Source: Streptomyces sporangiiformans
GTDB lineage: Bacteria; Actinomycetota; Actinomycetes; Streptomycetales; Streptomycetaceae
DNA length: 64,000 nucleotides
Direction of reading: 5' to 3'
Assembly (NCBI RefSeq): GCF_005768555.2
Contig: NZ_VCHX02000079.1
Location: 24,181 to 88,180, forward strand
Of the stretch, positions 9,312-17,470 are shown piece by piece. The notes under the pieces are model-generated. The model made no database searches, was not told the DNA's origin, and was given only the letters and a program-made list of their open reading frames with translations. Every line of letters starts with the position of its first letter. The first letter of the stretch is position 1. A program made the position numbers and the translations under genes.

Positions 9312-10622
9312 ATGTCGCTCCCGCGACGCATCATATGTATCGCCGTTTCGGCCTCCGCCGCGCTGGCAACCGCCGCTTGCGGCTCCAACAGCAGTCCCAC
9401 CCAAGCCGGCAGCGAGCCGCCGGCCAAAGCGGGCACCCAGCTCTACTTCGTAGACGGCAACACGGCCGACTATTCCAGTGATTTCGAGCCGGGCACTCTC
9501 AACGGTGTGCGCGCCACCCTGCCCGGCGGCAAGATCGGCGACGAGTTCCGGCAGAGGATCCTCAAGATCAACAGCAAGGTGAAGGACTTCACCTACGCTC
9601 CGGAGGCCTACGACGCCACGATCCTCTCTGCCCTGGCTGCGGTCGCCGCCAAGAAGGACTCCGGCAAGGCGATCGCCGAGAAGGAGATCGGCATCACCAG
9701 GGACGGGACAAAATGCACCAGCTTCAAGCAGTGCGCCGACCTACTCGCCGACGGAACGGACATCGACTACGACGGTGCCTCTGGCCCGATCGAGATGAAC
9801 TCGACAGGAAGCCCGTCCGCGGCGACCGTCGGCATCTACCAATTCGGGCAGGACAACAACTACAAGAATGTCCGCTACATCAACGGCACCACCCCGGACC
9901 AAGCCAACATCCGAGCCGACCAGAAGGTCAGCGGCCCCATCCCCAAGGGGGACGGCACCCTAACGTTTGGCACCCTGCTCCCTGCCACCGGGGACAGCTC
10001 CTTCCTCGGCGCCCCGCAGTTCGCCGGCGTGGACCTCGCCATTGATGAAATCAACAAGGCCGGGGGCGTGCTGGGCAAAGATGTGAAGCAGTTGAAGGGC
10101 GACTCCGGTGACGGGTCGCCGAACATCGCGCCATCCGAGACCGACAAACTGCTCCGCGGTGGCGCCGACGTCATCATCGGCGCCGCTTCCTCGTCGGTGT
10201 CGCTGTCGGTCATCGACAAGATCACCGGTGCTGGCGTCGTCCAGATATCGGCCGGAAACACCTCGACCGCATTCGACACCTACCCCGACCACGGCATGTA
10301 CTTCCGCACGGCCCCCTCCGACGTCCTGCAGGGGCAGGTGATGGCCCAGACCATCAGCGAGGACGGTCACAGCAACATCGCGATCCTCGCCCGACAGGAC
10401 GCCTACGGAGAGGCATTGGCGAAGAACGTCCGCTCCTTCTACGAGGAGTCCGGCGGCAAAGTCGTCTCCTACGTCCTCTACGACGCGACCGCAGCCAACT
10501 ACACGGCCGAGGTGGAGAAGGTGAAGGCCCAGCACCCGGACGCCATCGTGCTGATCTCGTTCGACGAGGCCAAAAAGATCGTCCCGGAACTCATCAAAGC
10601 CGGTATCGGCCAGAACGGCTGA
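9312..10622 (+). CDS. ABC transporter substrate-binding lipoprotein, apparently circularly permuted
   Basis: The 436-residue protein starts with a lipoprotein signal (residues 1-22, Cys23) after a good GGAGG site, and is the extracellular receptor of the liv importer by position. In type I binding proteins of this family the mature protein begins with a TLTFGTLLPATG-like strand and ends about 150 residues after a YFVDGN motif. Here the order is reversed. Residues 42-193 hold the canonical C-terminal half (QLYFVDGN, FTYAPEAYDATIL, KCTSFKQCADLL, DIDYDGASGPI, VGIYQFG). Residues 215-436 hold the canonical N-terminal half (LTFGTLLPATG, FLGAPQFAGVDLAIDEIN, YFRTAPSDVLQG). The protein stops at AGIGQNG, just where YFVDGN would normally follow. 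The two halves are joined by about 20 linker residues. Whether it folds and binds is untested. Confidence 0.9.
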   Translation: MSLPRRIICIAVSASAALATAACGSNSSPTQAGSEPPAKAGTQLYFVDGNTADYSSDFEPGTLNGVRATLPGGKIGDEFRQRILKINSKVKDFTYAPEAYDATILSALAAVAAKKDSGKAIAEKEIGITRDGTKCTSFKQCADLLADGTDIDYDGASGPIEMNSTGSPSAATVGIYQFGQDNNYKNVRYINGTTPDQANIRADQKVSGPIPKGDGTLTFGTLLPATGDSSFLGAPQFAGVDLAIDEINKAGGVLGKDVKQLKGDSGDGSPNIAPSETDKLLRGGADVIIGAASSSVSLSVIDKITGAGVVQISAGNTSTAFDTYPDHGMYFRTAPSDVLQGQVMAQTISEDGHSNIAILARQDAYGEALAKNVRSFYEESGGKVVSYVLYDATAANYTAEVEKVKAQHPDAIVLISFDEAKKIVPELIKAGIGQNG

Positions 10623-10636
10623 GCCCGTACCTGGCC

Positions 10637-10677
10637 GGTGGTCGTGGCTCCGGATCCGCCCCGCGGCCACGACCACC
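10637..10677 (+). terminator. hairpin between the liv operon and the aminotransferase gene
   Basis: Perfect 12-base arms (GGTGGTCGTGGC facing GCCACGACCACC) with a 17-base loop lie 15 bases after the binding-protein stop. There is no T-run, as is common in high-GC actinobacteria. It may separate or attenuate transcription into the next gene. Confidence 0.55.
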
Positions 10678-10717
10678 CGGACTGCCGTATCGCCCGTGGA
10701 GTGGAGAAGGGTTTCGC

Positions 10718-11950
10718 ATGACCACCAGGCCAACAAAAGCCATGCCTACCGCCACCGCAGAGCACGGTGCCGACCCCGATTTTGACACGGTGTACGACCG
10801 CGCCGCTTTCGGGTCAGCGAAATGGGCAAACCAGTGGGACGAATTTTCACCGCGTGTCCGGGGCGAGGATCTGCTGTCGCTATGGACGGCCGACATGGAC
10901 TTCCGGGCACCGACGACCGTCATCGACCGCCTGCGCGCCGCTGCGGACCACGGTATCTACGGTTACACCCTGCGGGACCCGGAACACTTCCGGATCGTGC
11001 AGAACTGGTTCACCGTCAGACACGGCTGGACACCACCGGTGGAAACGCTCCTCCCGGCCCCCGCGATCATGTCCTCGGTCGCAGCGATCTTGCGCACCTT
11101 CACCGCCCCCGGAGACGGGGTGATCGTCCAATCACCGGTCTACTCGCCGAACTTCGAGGCCATTACCGGTAACCACCGGCGGCTGCTCGTGAACCGACTA
11201 CGGCTCATCGACAACCGCTACGAGTTCGACCTCGACAACCTGGCCGAGCTGGCCGCATCCGGCGCAAAGGTGCTCTTGCTCTGCAACCCCCACAATCCCT
11301 CGGGCCGGAGCTGGACGGCCGACGAGTTGCTCGCCGTGAACGACATCTGTGCGCGCCACGACCTCCTGGTGATTTCCGACGAGATTCACTGCGACATCCG
11401 ACTGAACGGTCGGCCCCACGTGGCCTACGCCTCGATCAGCAGCGACGCCGCCCGCCGAGCATTCATCTGCACTGCCCCCACGAAGACCTTCAACCTTGCC
11501 GGCCTGCCATCGGCCACACTCTCGGTTGCCGATCCATCCCTGCGCTCGGAACTGCTGAACGCCATGCGGGCATCGTTCATGATCAACGCGCACTACTTCG
11601 GTCGTCTCGCCTTAGAGACTGCCTACACCACGGGTGGTCCGTGGCTCGACCGGCTGACCGACTATCTCAAGGGCAACGTGGCCTTCGTGCACGAGTTCGT
11701 CCAAGAGCGGCTGCCCGAGATCACGCCGATGCCGCCGGACGCATCGTTCCTGGTCTGGTTGGAGGCTCGTGAGCTTGACGCTCGTGTGGGCGGGCTGCAC
11801 CAGTTCCTTGTCGACCGGGCGGCTGTCAATCTCTACGACGGCCGGGTCTACGGCCCCGGAGGAGAGGGGTACGTCCGACTCAACGTCGGCTGCCCCCGGA
11901 AAGTGCTGACTGAGGCGCTCGAACGCATCGATCGTGCGCTGTCACGATAG
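10718..11950 (+). CDS. PatB/MalY-family PLP-dependent aminotransferase (probable C-S beta-lyase)
   Basis: The 410-residue fold-type I PLP enzyme resembles PatB/MalY proteins, many of which cleave cystathionine or cysteine S-conjugates. Visible marks are [11 protein letters not shown] near the N-terminus, [12 protein letters not shown], the cofactor Asp in [10 protein letters not shown], the PLP lysine in [10 protein letters not shown] and the substrate-carboxylate Arg in [10 protein letters not shown]. The first 40 residues are an extension. GGAGAAGG precedes the ATG. It lies 95 bases after the binding-protein gene on the same strand, so the importer may deliver an amino-acid-like substrate to it; that link is inferred from position. 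The exact substrate cannot be read from sequence. Confidence 0.88.
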   Translation: MTTRPTKAMPTATAEHGADPDFDTVYDRAAFGSAKWANQWDEFSPRVRGEDLLSLWTADMDFRAPTTVIDRLRAAADHGIYGYTLRDPEHFRIVQNWFTVRHGWTPPVETLLPAPAIMSSVAAILRTFTAPGDGVIVQSPVYSPNFEAITGNHRRLLVNRLRLIDNRYEFDLDNLAELAASGAKVLLLCNPHNPSGRSWTADELLAVNDICARHDLLVISDEIHCDIRLNGRPHVAYASISSDAARRAFICTAPTKTFNLAGLPSATLSVADPSLRSELLNAMRASFMINAHYFGRLALETAYTTGGPWLDRLTDYLKGNVAFVHEFVQERLPEITPMPPDASFLVWLEARELDARVGGLHQFLVDRAAVNLYDGRVYGPGGEGYVRLNVGCPRKVLTEALERIDRALSR

Positions 11951-12029
11951 CGCTCCTCGACCTCACCGCCACGAGTGACTGCCCGAATCGGGACCAGCGG
12001 TGGCGGGGGAGGGCGCCGGACTCCGAGAC

Positions 12030-12165
12030 CCCCGACCGCTCGAAGATGGCCATCGACCGGCTGATCGCCCGCCGCAACGTCCACCTTCGGGAGAAGACGT
12101 TGTGGCGGATGCTCTACGAACGGTCGCACGGTCGGAGGAGATCCTCTCCTCGGCGTCAACAGGAA
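12030..12165 (+). pseudogene. tyrosine recombinase (integrase) fragment
   Basis: A short stretch reads [20 protein letters not shown] and MLYE, then after a frame change VARSEEILS. This pattern (helix, LWRMLYETAARAEEILxL) belongs to the start of the catalytic domain of actinobacterial tyrosine site-specific recombinases. The catalytic residues and the rest of the protein are absent. Together with the tRNA-Ser remnant at 1799 it points to a former integrated element. Confidence 0.65.
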
Positions 12166-12179
12166 CTAGTTGTGCCGCA

Positions 12180-12869
12180 TCAGGCAACGTTCGCCCCGTC
12201 CCCATCATCTGGCGCGTGTGTGGCTGTGGTCAGTCGGTTCGTGATCTCTTCGGCGGTCAGCACGAGCGCGAATCCCTTGCGTAGGACGGCGAGTTCTGGT
12301 TCCTGCCGGGACTCGTCGTCAGTGGCCGTGACGTCGGATCCGACCACGACCTTGTACCCGCGTTCATATGCCTGCCGGGCGGTGGTGCCGCAGCAGTAGT
12401 TGGTGAGCGTTCCCGTGACGATGACCGTGTCGCGGGCGAGGTTACGCAGCATCGTGTCGAGCGGGGTGTCGTAGAACGCACCGTAGGAGGGCTTGCGGAT
12501 CAGCGCCTCGTCGGGGCGGTGGCCCATCGGGGCCCAGACCTCGGCGGGGCCCGGCCGGCGCCAGTCGGTGTCGGCGTGCGGGAGGAACCGCAGGGCGTGT
12601 GGCCGGTCCAGTCCGAGATGCGTGTCGTCGAAAATGGTCCAGATCACCGGGACGGAGGCACCCCGGCATACCTCGACCAACTGCCGCAGCCGGGGCGCCA
12701 TCCGGGTCGCCGCGGGCACCCAGTAGGGGCTCCATCTGGGCCGGACGAATTCGTCCTGCATGTCGATGACCAGCAGCGCCGTCCGCTCAGGTCGTACATC
12801 GAACGATGCCCGGCCGTGCTCGTAGGCGTCCCGTGCCTGAGCAGTCACCCACTCCTCGGTATACGTCAT
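12180..12869 (-). CDS. isochorismatase-family cysteine hydrolase
   Basis: The 229-residue enzyme belongs to the cysteine hydrolase superfamily (isochorismatase, nicotinamidase, N-carbamoyl hydrolases). The catalytic triad is visible: Asp in [10 protein letters not shown], Lys in [10 protein letters not shown] and Cys in [13 protein letters not shown]. The substrate class cannot be told apart by motif; the double Cys and the nearby transporter and aminotransferase fit an amide or ureido-compound hydrolase. The ATG at 12869 has an ideal GGAGGCGGAG site; a longer frame would overlap the divergent PadR gene. The shared 55-base promoter holds a palindrome. Confidence 0.9.
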   Translation of the reverse strand: MTYTEEWVTAQARDAYEHGRASFDVRPERTALLVIDMQDEFVRPRWSPYWVPAATRMAPRLRQLVEVCRGASVPVIWTIFDDTHLGLDRPHALRFLPHADTDWRRPGPAEVWAPMGHRPDEALIRKPSYGAFYDTPLDTMLRNLARDTVIVTGTLTNYCCGTTARQAYERGYKVVVGSDVTATDDESRQEPELAVLRKGFALVLTAEEITNRLTTATHAPDDGDGANVA

Positions 12870-12882
12870 CTCCGCCTCCTGT

Positions 12883-12908
12883 ATCGATTCGAGGTACCTC
12901 GTTTCGAT
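12883..12908. promoter_or_regulatory. palindromic operator between cysteine hydrolase and padR-like genes
   Basis: A 26-bp dyad with two symmetric mismatched positions is centred on the perfect 12-bp core CGAGGTACCTCG (12890-12901), with ATCGA/TCGAT outer arms. It lies between two divergent starts and is a good candidate binding site for the PadR-type protein, autoregulating and controlling the hydrolase. Confidence 0.65.
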
Positions 12909-12924
12909 GTGCGAGAGTAGCAGC

Positions 12925-13437
12925 ATGCTCGAACTCGCGATCTTGGGATTCCTGGCCGAGGGGCCGCTGCACGGTTATCAACTGCGCCACCGGATAGCGC
13001 ACTTGTCGGGTCATGCGCGGCCGATCAGTGATGGCAGCCTCTATCCGGCGATCAACCGGCTGGTCAATGCCGGGCTGCTGGAGCGGCGGACCGAACCGGG
13101 CGTCTCGGCCGCCCAGCGGCACACTCTGAGCTTGACCGACGTTGGCCGCTGCGATCTACTGCGGCGGCTCCGGGATGCCGACGGCCTGGACATCAGCGAC
13201 AGCACCCGGTATTTCACGGTCCTGGCCTTCCTTTCCCAGCTTCCCGACACCGCTGACCAGCACGCGGTACTGCGGCGGCGGCTGGGATTCCTGGAACAGC
13301 CCGCGAGCTTCTTCCACGATGGTGACCGCCCACTGGGCGCCGAGGACACCGGCGACCCCTACCGCCGCGGCATGCTCATCGTCGCCCGCGCTACCAGCCG
13401 CGCGGAACGGTCCTGGCTGCGGGAGGTCCTGGCCTGA
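12925..13437 (+). CDS. PadR-family transcriptional regulator
   Basis: The 170-residue protein starts with the hallmark PadR sequence (LELAILGFLAEGPLHGYQL), then DGSLYPAINRLVNAGLLERR (recognition helix and wing) and LSLTDVGR. Residues 90-170 form a C-terminal helical dimerisation domain of the Vir type. Translation probably starts at the ATG at 12925; an in-frame ATG at 12907 would cut into the operator palindrome. The divergent cysteine hydrolase is its likely target. The inducer is unknown. Confidence 0.9.
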   Translation: MLELAILGFLAEGPLHGYQLRHRIAHLSGHARPISDGSLYPAINRLVNAGLLERRTEPGVSAAQRHTLSLTDVGRCDLLRRLRDADGLDISDSTRYFTVLAFLSQLPDTADQHAVLRRRLGFLEQPASFFHDGDRPLGAEDTGDPYRRGMLIVARATSRAERSWLREVLA

Positions 13438-13504
13438 CGCCGCGTCGGCAGACCCCTCGCCCGTCCACAGCCCGGACACTCGCCGTTCCCGTGAGACTGT
13501 GCTG

Positions 13505-13753
13505 ATGGCAGAGCGGGTACGCGTTCGCGAGATCGATGGCGACGAGGGGCAGCGCCTGCCGCGGATCATCCGTAGGGGCACCGGTTCGGTGGTGACCTGG
13601 CGGCGGGCACAGATGGCGCTGTTATCCGCGCAGAGTATGCCCGTGGCAAAGATCGCCGAGGTGACGTTCACCAGCCCAGACCGGGTCCGGATCCACCCCA
13701 AGATCGCCGTCAAGTACGTGCACCCGGACAAGGGCCTGCCCCGCATTCGCTGA
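13505..13753 (+). pseudogene. IS630-type transposase N-terminal fragment
   Basis: An 82-residue frame starts MAERVRVREI and contains RIIRRGTGSVVTWRRAQM and MPVAKIAEVTFTS, the helix-turn-helix start of one IS630-family group. Similarity is lost after DRVR and no DDE domain follows. It is a different subgroup from the copies at 4230 and 46291. Confidence 0.75.
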
Positions 13754-13786
13754 CCGGGCGGCCGGCCCCCTCGTCACGTCGGTTGG

Positions 13787-14965
13787 TCACCAGCCGGTGA
13801 CGCGTTCCCAGATGGTTTGAATCGCCGGTGCGGTGTTCGTGGTCCGGGCGCCGTCGATGACGTGGTAGCCGTGGTGCTGAGCGGCGGTGGCGCAGGCGTG
13901 ATTGGGCAGGATGCGCAGGCGAGTGCCGACGGGCAGGTCGGGCAGGTGGGCGCTGTCCCGGGCGGTGAGGGTGCCGTGTTCCTGGCTTGCGCCCGTCATG
14001 ACCAGGCCCGGGATGAGGTTGCCGTCCAGGTCGGTGACCAGGCCGTAGCCCTGGTCCTGCGCCTGGACGGCCGTGCCGCGGTCGCGGGACATGGCCATCC
14101 AGCCGCCGTCGGTGATGATCCACCCGTACTCGCGGCGGTGGCCGATGACGGTGACGACGACCGACAGGGCGAGGTCCTCGATGCGGCAGACGCCGAGGCC
14201 GGCCATCACCAGGTCGAAGAAGACGTAGTTCCCCGCGCGCAGTTCGGTGACGCCGGTGAGGTCCTCGGCTGCGTGGGCGGTGGGGGTGGAGCCGACGCTG
14301 ACGGTGGCCACGGGCAGGCCGGCCGCGCGCAGCCGTTCGGCCGCGGCGACGGCGATGTCGCGTTCGTTCTTCGCCGCCAGGCACTGTTCCTCGACGGTGT
14401 AGGCGAAGTACGACTCGCCCGCGTGGGCCAGCACACCGTCCAGACAGCCGGCGTCGTACAGGATGCGGCCGATCTCAGGGAGCGTGGGGGCATCGGGCTT
14501 GAGGCCGCCGCGGTGGCCGTCGCAGTCGATCTCGATCTGAGTGGGGATGGGAAGGCCGGCCCGGCGGGAGGCTTCGGCGACGAACTCCGCCTGCTCGGCG
14601 CTGTCCAGCAGGATGCGCAGGGTGACACCGCGGCGCAGCAGCGCGAGGACGCGCGGGAGTTTGTGGGGGTCGATGCCGACGGCGTAGGTGATGTCGGTGT
14701 AGCCGCCGTCGGCGAACGCCTCGGCCTCGGCAAGGGTGGAGACAGTGACCGGGCAGGGTGTGTCGTCGTGCAGGAGGCCGGCGACGTCGAGGCTCTTGGC
14801 CGTCTTCACGTGGGGGCGCAGGGCCACCCCGAGCCGGTCGGCCCTGGCTGCCAGTCGTTCGATGTTGCGCCGGCTCTTGTGGACGTCGACGACGGCGAAC
14901 GGGGTGTCGGGGTCGGCCAGAGTCCGGGCGGCGCTCGGGCTGGCGGCGTTTGCGGGGATGTTCAC
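13787..14965 (-). CDS. D-threonine aldolase / D-serine dehydratase-like PLP enzyme (DSD1 family)
   Basis: The 392-residue protein is an alanine-racemase-fold (type III) PLP enzyme. The N-terminal TIM barrel has the PLP lysine in LRPHVKTAKS, EIEIDCDGHRGG-like strands, AHAGESYF and VSVGSTPTA. The C-terminal domain has metal-ligand-type His and Cys residues in LRILPNHACATA, as in D-serine dehydratase and D-threonine aldolase. Likely reactions are D-Ser or hydroxy-D-Asp dehydration, or retro-aldol cleavage of D-hydroxy amino acids. The GTG start overlaps the stop of the upstream ornithine-cyclodeaminase-like frame (GTGA), so they form an operon. Confidence 0.9.
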   Translation of the reverse strand: MNIPANAASPSAARTLADPDTPFAVVDVHKSRRNIERLAARADRLGVALRPHVKTAKSLDVAGLLHDDTPCPVTVSTLAEAEAFADGGYTDITYAVGIDPHKLPRVLALLRRGVTLRILLDSAEQAEFVAEASRRAGLPIPTQIEIDCDGHRGGLKPDAPTLPEIGRILYDAGCLDGVLAHAGESYFAYTVEEQCLAAKNERDIAVAAAERLRAAGLPVATVSVGSTPTAHAAEDLTGVTELRAGNYVFFDLVMAGLGVCRIEDLALSVVVTVIGHRREYGWIITDGGWMAMSRDRGTAVQAQDQGYGLVTDLDGNLIPGLVMTGASQEHGTLTARDSAHLPDLPVGTRLRILPNHACATAAQHHGYHVIDGARTTNTAPAIQTIWERVTGW

Positions 14966-15966
14966 GGGGAGATGTCCATCTTCTTCAGAAGGGCCAGGCC
15001 CAAATACAGGTCCTGCAATCCGATTCCGGAGCTGTCGAAGACCGTGATGTCGTTGTCGTCGATGCGTCCCGCGGCGTGGTGGGTGAGAAGCTCGCCGAGC
15101 GGGGTCAGGACCGTCCCCGCAGGGGCGTGCTGGCTTTCGCCCATGCGGCGAGCCTGCTCGGGCAGGTCGCAGAAGACGCGGGCGCGGCTGAACAGTTCGG
15201 GCGGGAGTTCCCGCTTGCCGGGGACGTCCGCGCCCATGCAGGAGATGTCCGTACCGGGCCGGACCCACGCGGCCTCGAACAGTGGTGGGGTGTCGGCCGT
15301 GGCGGTGGTGGCGGTGACGATCACATCGGCCCGGGCGCAGGCTTCTTCGGCGCCGACGCGACGGGCGTCGTGTCCTTCTGCGGCCAGTGCCGCGGTCATC
15401 TGCTCGGCACGCTCGGCGGTGCGTCCCACAACCAGGACCTCGCCGATGGGCCGGATGCGGCTGACGGCCCCCACCTCTTAGGCCGCCTGGTGTCCGGTGC
15501 CGAAGACCGCCAGCGTGGTGGTGTCGGCACGGGTCAGCAGGTCGACGGCGAGGGCGTCGGCCGCAGCGGTGCGGTAGGCGTTCGCGGTGCCGACCTCCAG
15601 GACGGCCGCGATCCTGCCGATCGTCTGGTCGAAGAGCAGCAGGGTGGAGTGATGGCGCGGCAGCCCGTGCTCCGCGTTGCCCGGCCAGTAGGTACCGATC
15701 TTCACCCCGGCGTGCGTCGCGGACGCCGACGGCTTGAGGGTGAACCGGTTGCGCGGGTCGGACCCGTGCACGGCCAGACTGGGAAAGGCCGTGCCGTCCA
15801 CCGTCGCGGCGAAGGCGGCACGGGCCGCTTCAAGGGCCAGGTCCTCGTCCACGAGCGCTGCGGTCTGCTCTTCAGTGATGTGCAGCAGGCGGCGCGCAGC
15901 CGGTGGCCGGCCGGAGCCGGACGAGGGAGCGGGAACGGGGTCGGTGGTCGATCCGGCGGCGGTCAC
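14962..15966 (-). pseudogene. ornithine cyclodeaminase / mu-crystallin-family gene split by an in-frame stop
   Basis: Both halves are in the same frame and together give the full 334-codon family length. The N-terminal part has PSLAVHGSDPR, RFTLKPS and GVKIGTYWPGN; the C-terminal part has EVLVVGRTAERAEQ, RADVIVTATTA and TPLGELL. A TAA at 15478-15480 interrupts the NAD-binding fold directly after FGTGHQAA, where relatives have an aromatic residue, so one base change (TAC or TAT to TAA) explains it. An ATG eight bases downstream could restart the second half. Relatives act on ornithine, other amino acids or cyclic imines. The gene lies between the YheO-type regulator and the DSD1-family gene in one operon. 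Confidence 0.85.
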
Positions 15967-15976
15967 GAGCGGCCCT

Positions 15977-16702
15977 TCACTTCGTGTAGTTGTAGACGGT
16001 CGCCCGGGACACGCCAAGCAGGTCCGCGATGGTCTGCGCGGCATCGCGCGAGTCGAAGTAGCCGTCCTGGTGCAGCTGCCGTACGAGTGCCTTCTTGTCC
16101 TCCCTGCTCAGCGACCGGGGGGTCGCGGCGCGCTCCACGGCCAGTTCCTCCACTGCCTGGCGCAGCTCGCGCGCGTTGCGGTCCCGCAGGGTTTCCAGGG
16201 CCTGCTCGCGGTGCTCGGTCTCCGTGGCCACGAGGTTCGACAACGCGAGCGTCACCGGTGACAGCACCGAGACGTCGAGGTTCAGGCAGAGCGCCGCGAT
16301 GTACTCGCCGGCGGCATTCTTGATCCCGATGGACGTGCTCTTGGCCGGGCGGCCGTCGGGGAACTGGTTGGGGTAGTTCTGGATGACGCTGGGGTAGCCG
16401 GGATCCTCAATGCGGGCCAGGCCCAGCTCTGTGACGGAGTCCCCGACCTTGCGGCCGGAGAGGTTGTTCTCGATCGCCCGGATCGCATGCTGCGGATCCC
16501 GCAGGTCGTGCAGAACCACCTCGCACAGGCCCGGGAACATGCGACCCAGCGCAACAGCGATCTTCTCGGCCTCACGGATGAGGTGCTCATCCGCCTCGGC
16601 CTGGGCCGCGGCACCGACGCCCTCGTGTTCGTCCCTCTCCGCACCATCAACGACGCGTTCCACGGGGCCCCTTTCCGAACCTGGATTAGATCTGCATTCC
16701 AT
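15977..16702 (-). CDS. YheO/DauR-type transcriptional regulator (PAS-like plus HTH)
   Basis: The 241-residue protein has a YheO-like PAS domain (about 45-160, with VVLHDLRDPQHAIRAIENN and STSIGIKNAAGEYIAALCLN) and a C-terminal helix-turn-helix (KALVRQLHQDGYF, AAQTIADLLGVSRATVYNY). DauR of this family controls D-arginine catabolism in Pseudomonas. Its gene is the first of a run with the ornithine-cyclodeaminase-like and DSD1-like genes, 10 bases apart, so it probably senses a D-amino acid or related compound. The start is uncertain: ATG at 16702 has a weak site, GTG at 16663 follows GAAAGGGG. Confidence 0.85.
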   Translation of the reverse strand: MECRSNPGSERGPVERVVDGAERDEHEGVGAAAQAEADEHLIREAEKIAVALGRMFPGLCEVVLHDLRDPQHAIRAIENNLSGRKVGDSVTELGLARIEDPGYPSVIQNYPNQFPDGRPAKSTSIGIKNAAGEYIAALCLNLDVSVLSPVTLALSNLVATETEHREQALETLRDRNARELRQAVEELAVERAATPRSLSREDKKALVRQLHQDGYFDSRDAAQTIADLLGVSRATVYNYTK

Positions 16703-17299
16703 CTTTAGACAATGAGCCTAAGGAGTCTTCCCGGTGGTTGTCCAGCGGGCCAATCAGCTGGCGAGGGGCCCCGGACGCGGGCGTGGCGATATCGCCAGCC
16801 AGATCGCCATCACCGCGACCAGCGCATGACTGTGGTTCGGCCCTCGTGTCACAGCGGCATGTCGTACGCGGCAGGTGTCAGGGCCGTCGGTTCGAGCAGG
16901 GATCCCGTGTCGTGCCGGCGCGCCGGGCCGCCGCCGACAGCGGAGCCTGGCACGCCCGTCGGCCCGGGGATCTCAGGGCGGCAGGTGGACCAAACTGCCA
17001 CCCCGGTTACTTGCTCGGGCCCTCGGAGCTGAGGTCGCCGCCCAGAACGCTGGCGCCCCGGCCGCCGAAGGGGGAGTGGAAGCCGAGGCCGTAGCCGTTG
17101 GCACCGATGGGTGGTGCCGGTGTGCATACAGCGGGCGATGGCCCGTCGCCACCGCCACCGCCACTGCCTCGCGGGCGCCCGCGGCGAAGGCGTCCAGTGG
17201 TGCGCGGTGGTCGTGCTGCGCCGGTTCGTCCACATGAAACGCGGTCACTCCCAGCCGGACGTAACGCTCGGACGTGAGCCAGAGCCGGCCGAGGACCCG
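16703..17299. other. unassigned spacer
   Basis: No recognisable domain on either strand. A minus-strand frame near 17030-17130 ends with a Gly-rich tail (GYGLGFHSPFGG), which could be the end of a decayed gene, but I cannot name a family. GC-rich shadow frames dominate. Confidence 0.3.
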
Positions 17300-17460
17300 C
17301 CGGGTGTTGTGGCCGTTGGCGGGAAGCGCAACACCGTTGAACTCGCGGTGAACAGACTCAGACACTTCAGAGCCGTCGCCACCCGCTTTGGCAAGCGCGG
17401 CCATGTCTTCCTTGTTGCCGCGACCGCAGCCGCCCTCGTCTCTGGCTCCGTGCGTGATCG
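17300..17460 (+). pseudogene. IS5-family transposase C-terminal fragment
   Basis: The plus strand reads KRNTVELAVNRLRHFRAVAT followed by RFGKRGHVFLVAATAAALV, the C-terminal signature of one IS5 group (normally xxNTVERxINRLK, then RYDKRGYVY). The catalytic Glu of that motif is kept, but everything upstream is lost. Confidence 0.75.
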
Positions 17461-17470
17461 ACCGGCCGCC

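Noticed and set aside
13817..15481. A 554-codon plus-strand frame antisense to the DSD1-like and cyclodeaminase-like genes
   Set aside because: Composition is Gly/Val/Asp-rich without domains; the minus-strand genes have clear motifs. It is a shadow frame of GC-rich DNA.
14758..16323. A 521-codon plus-strand frame over the cyclodeaminase and regulator genes
   Set aside because: Same reason; no start context and no motif.
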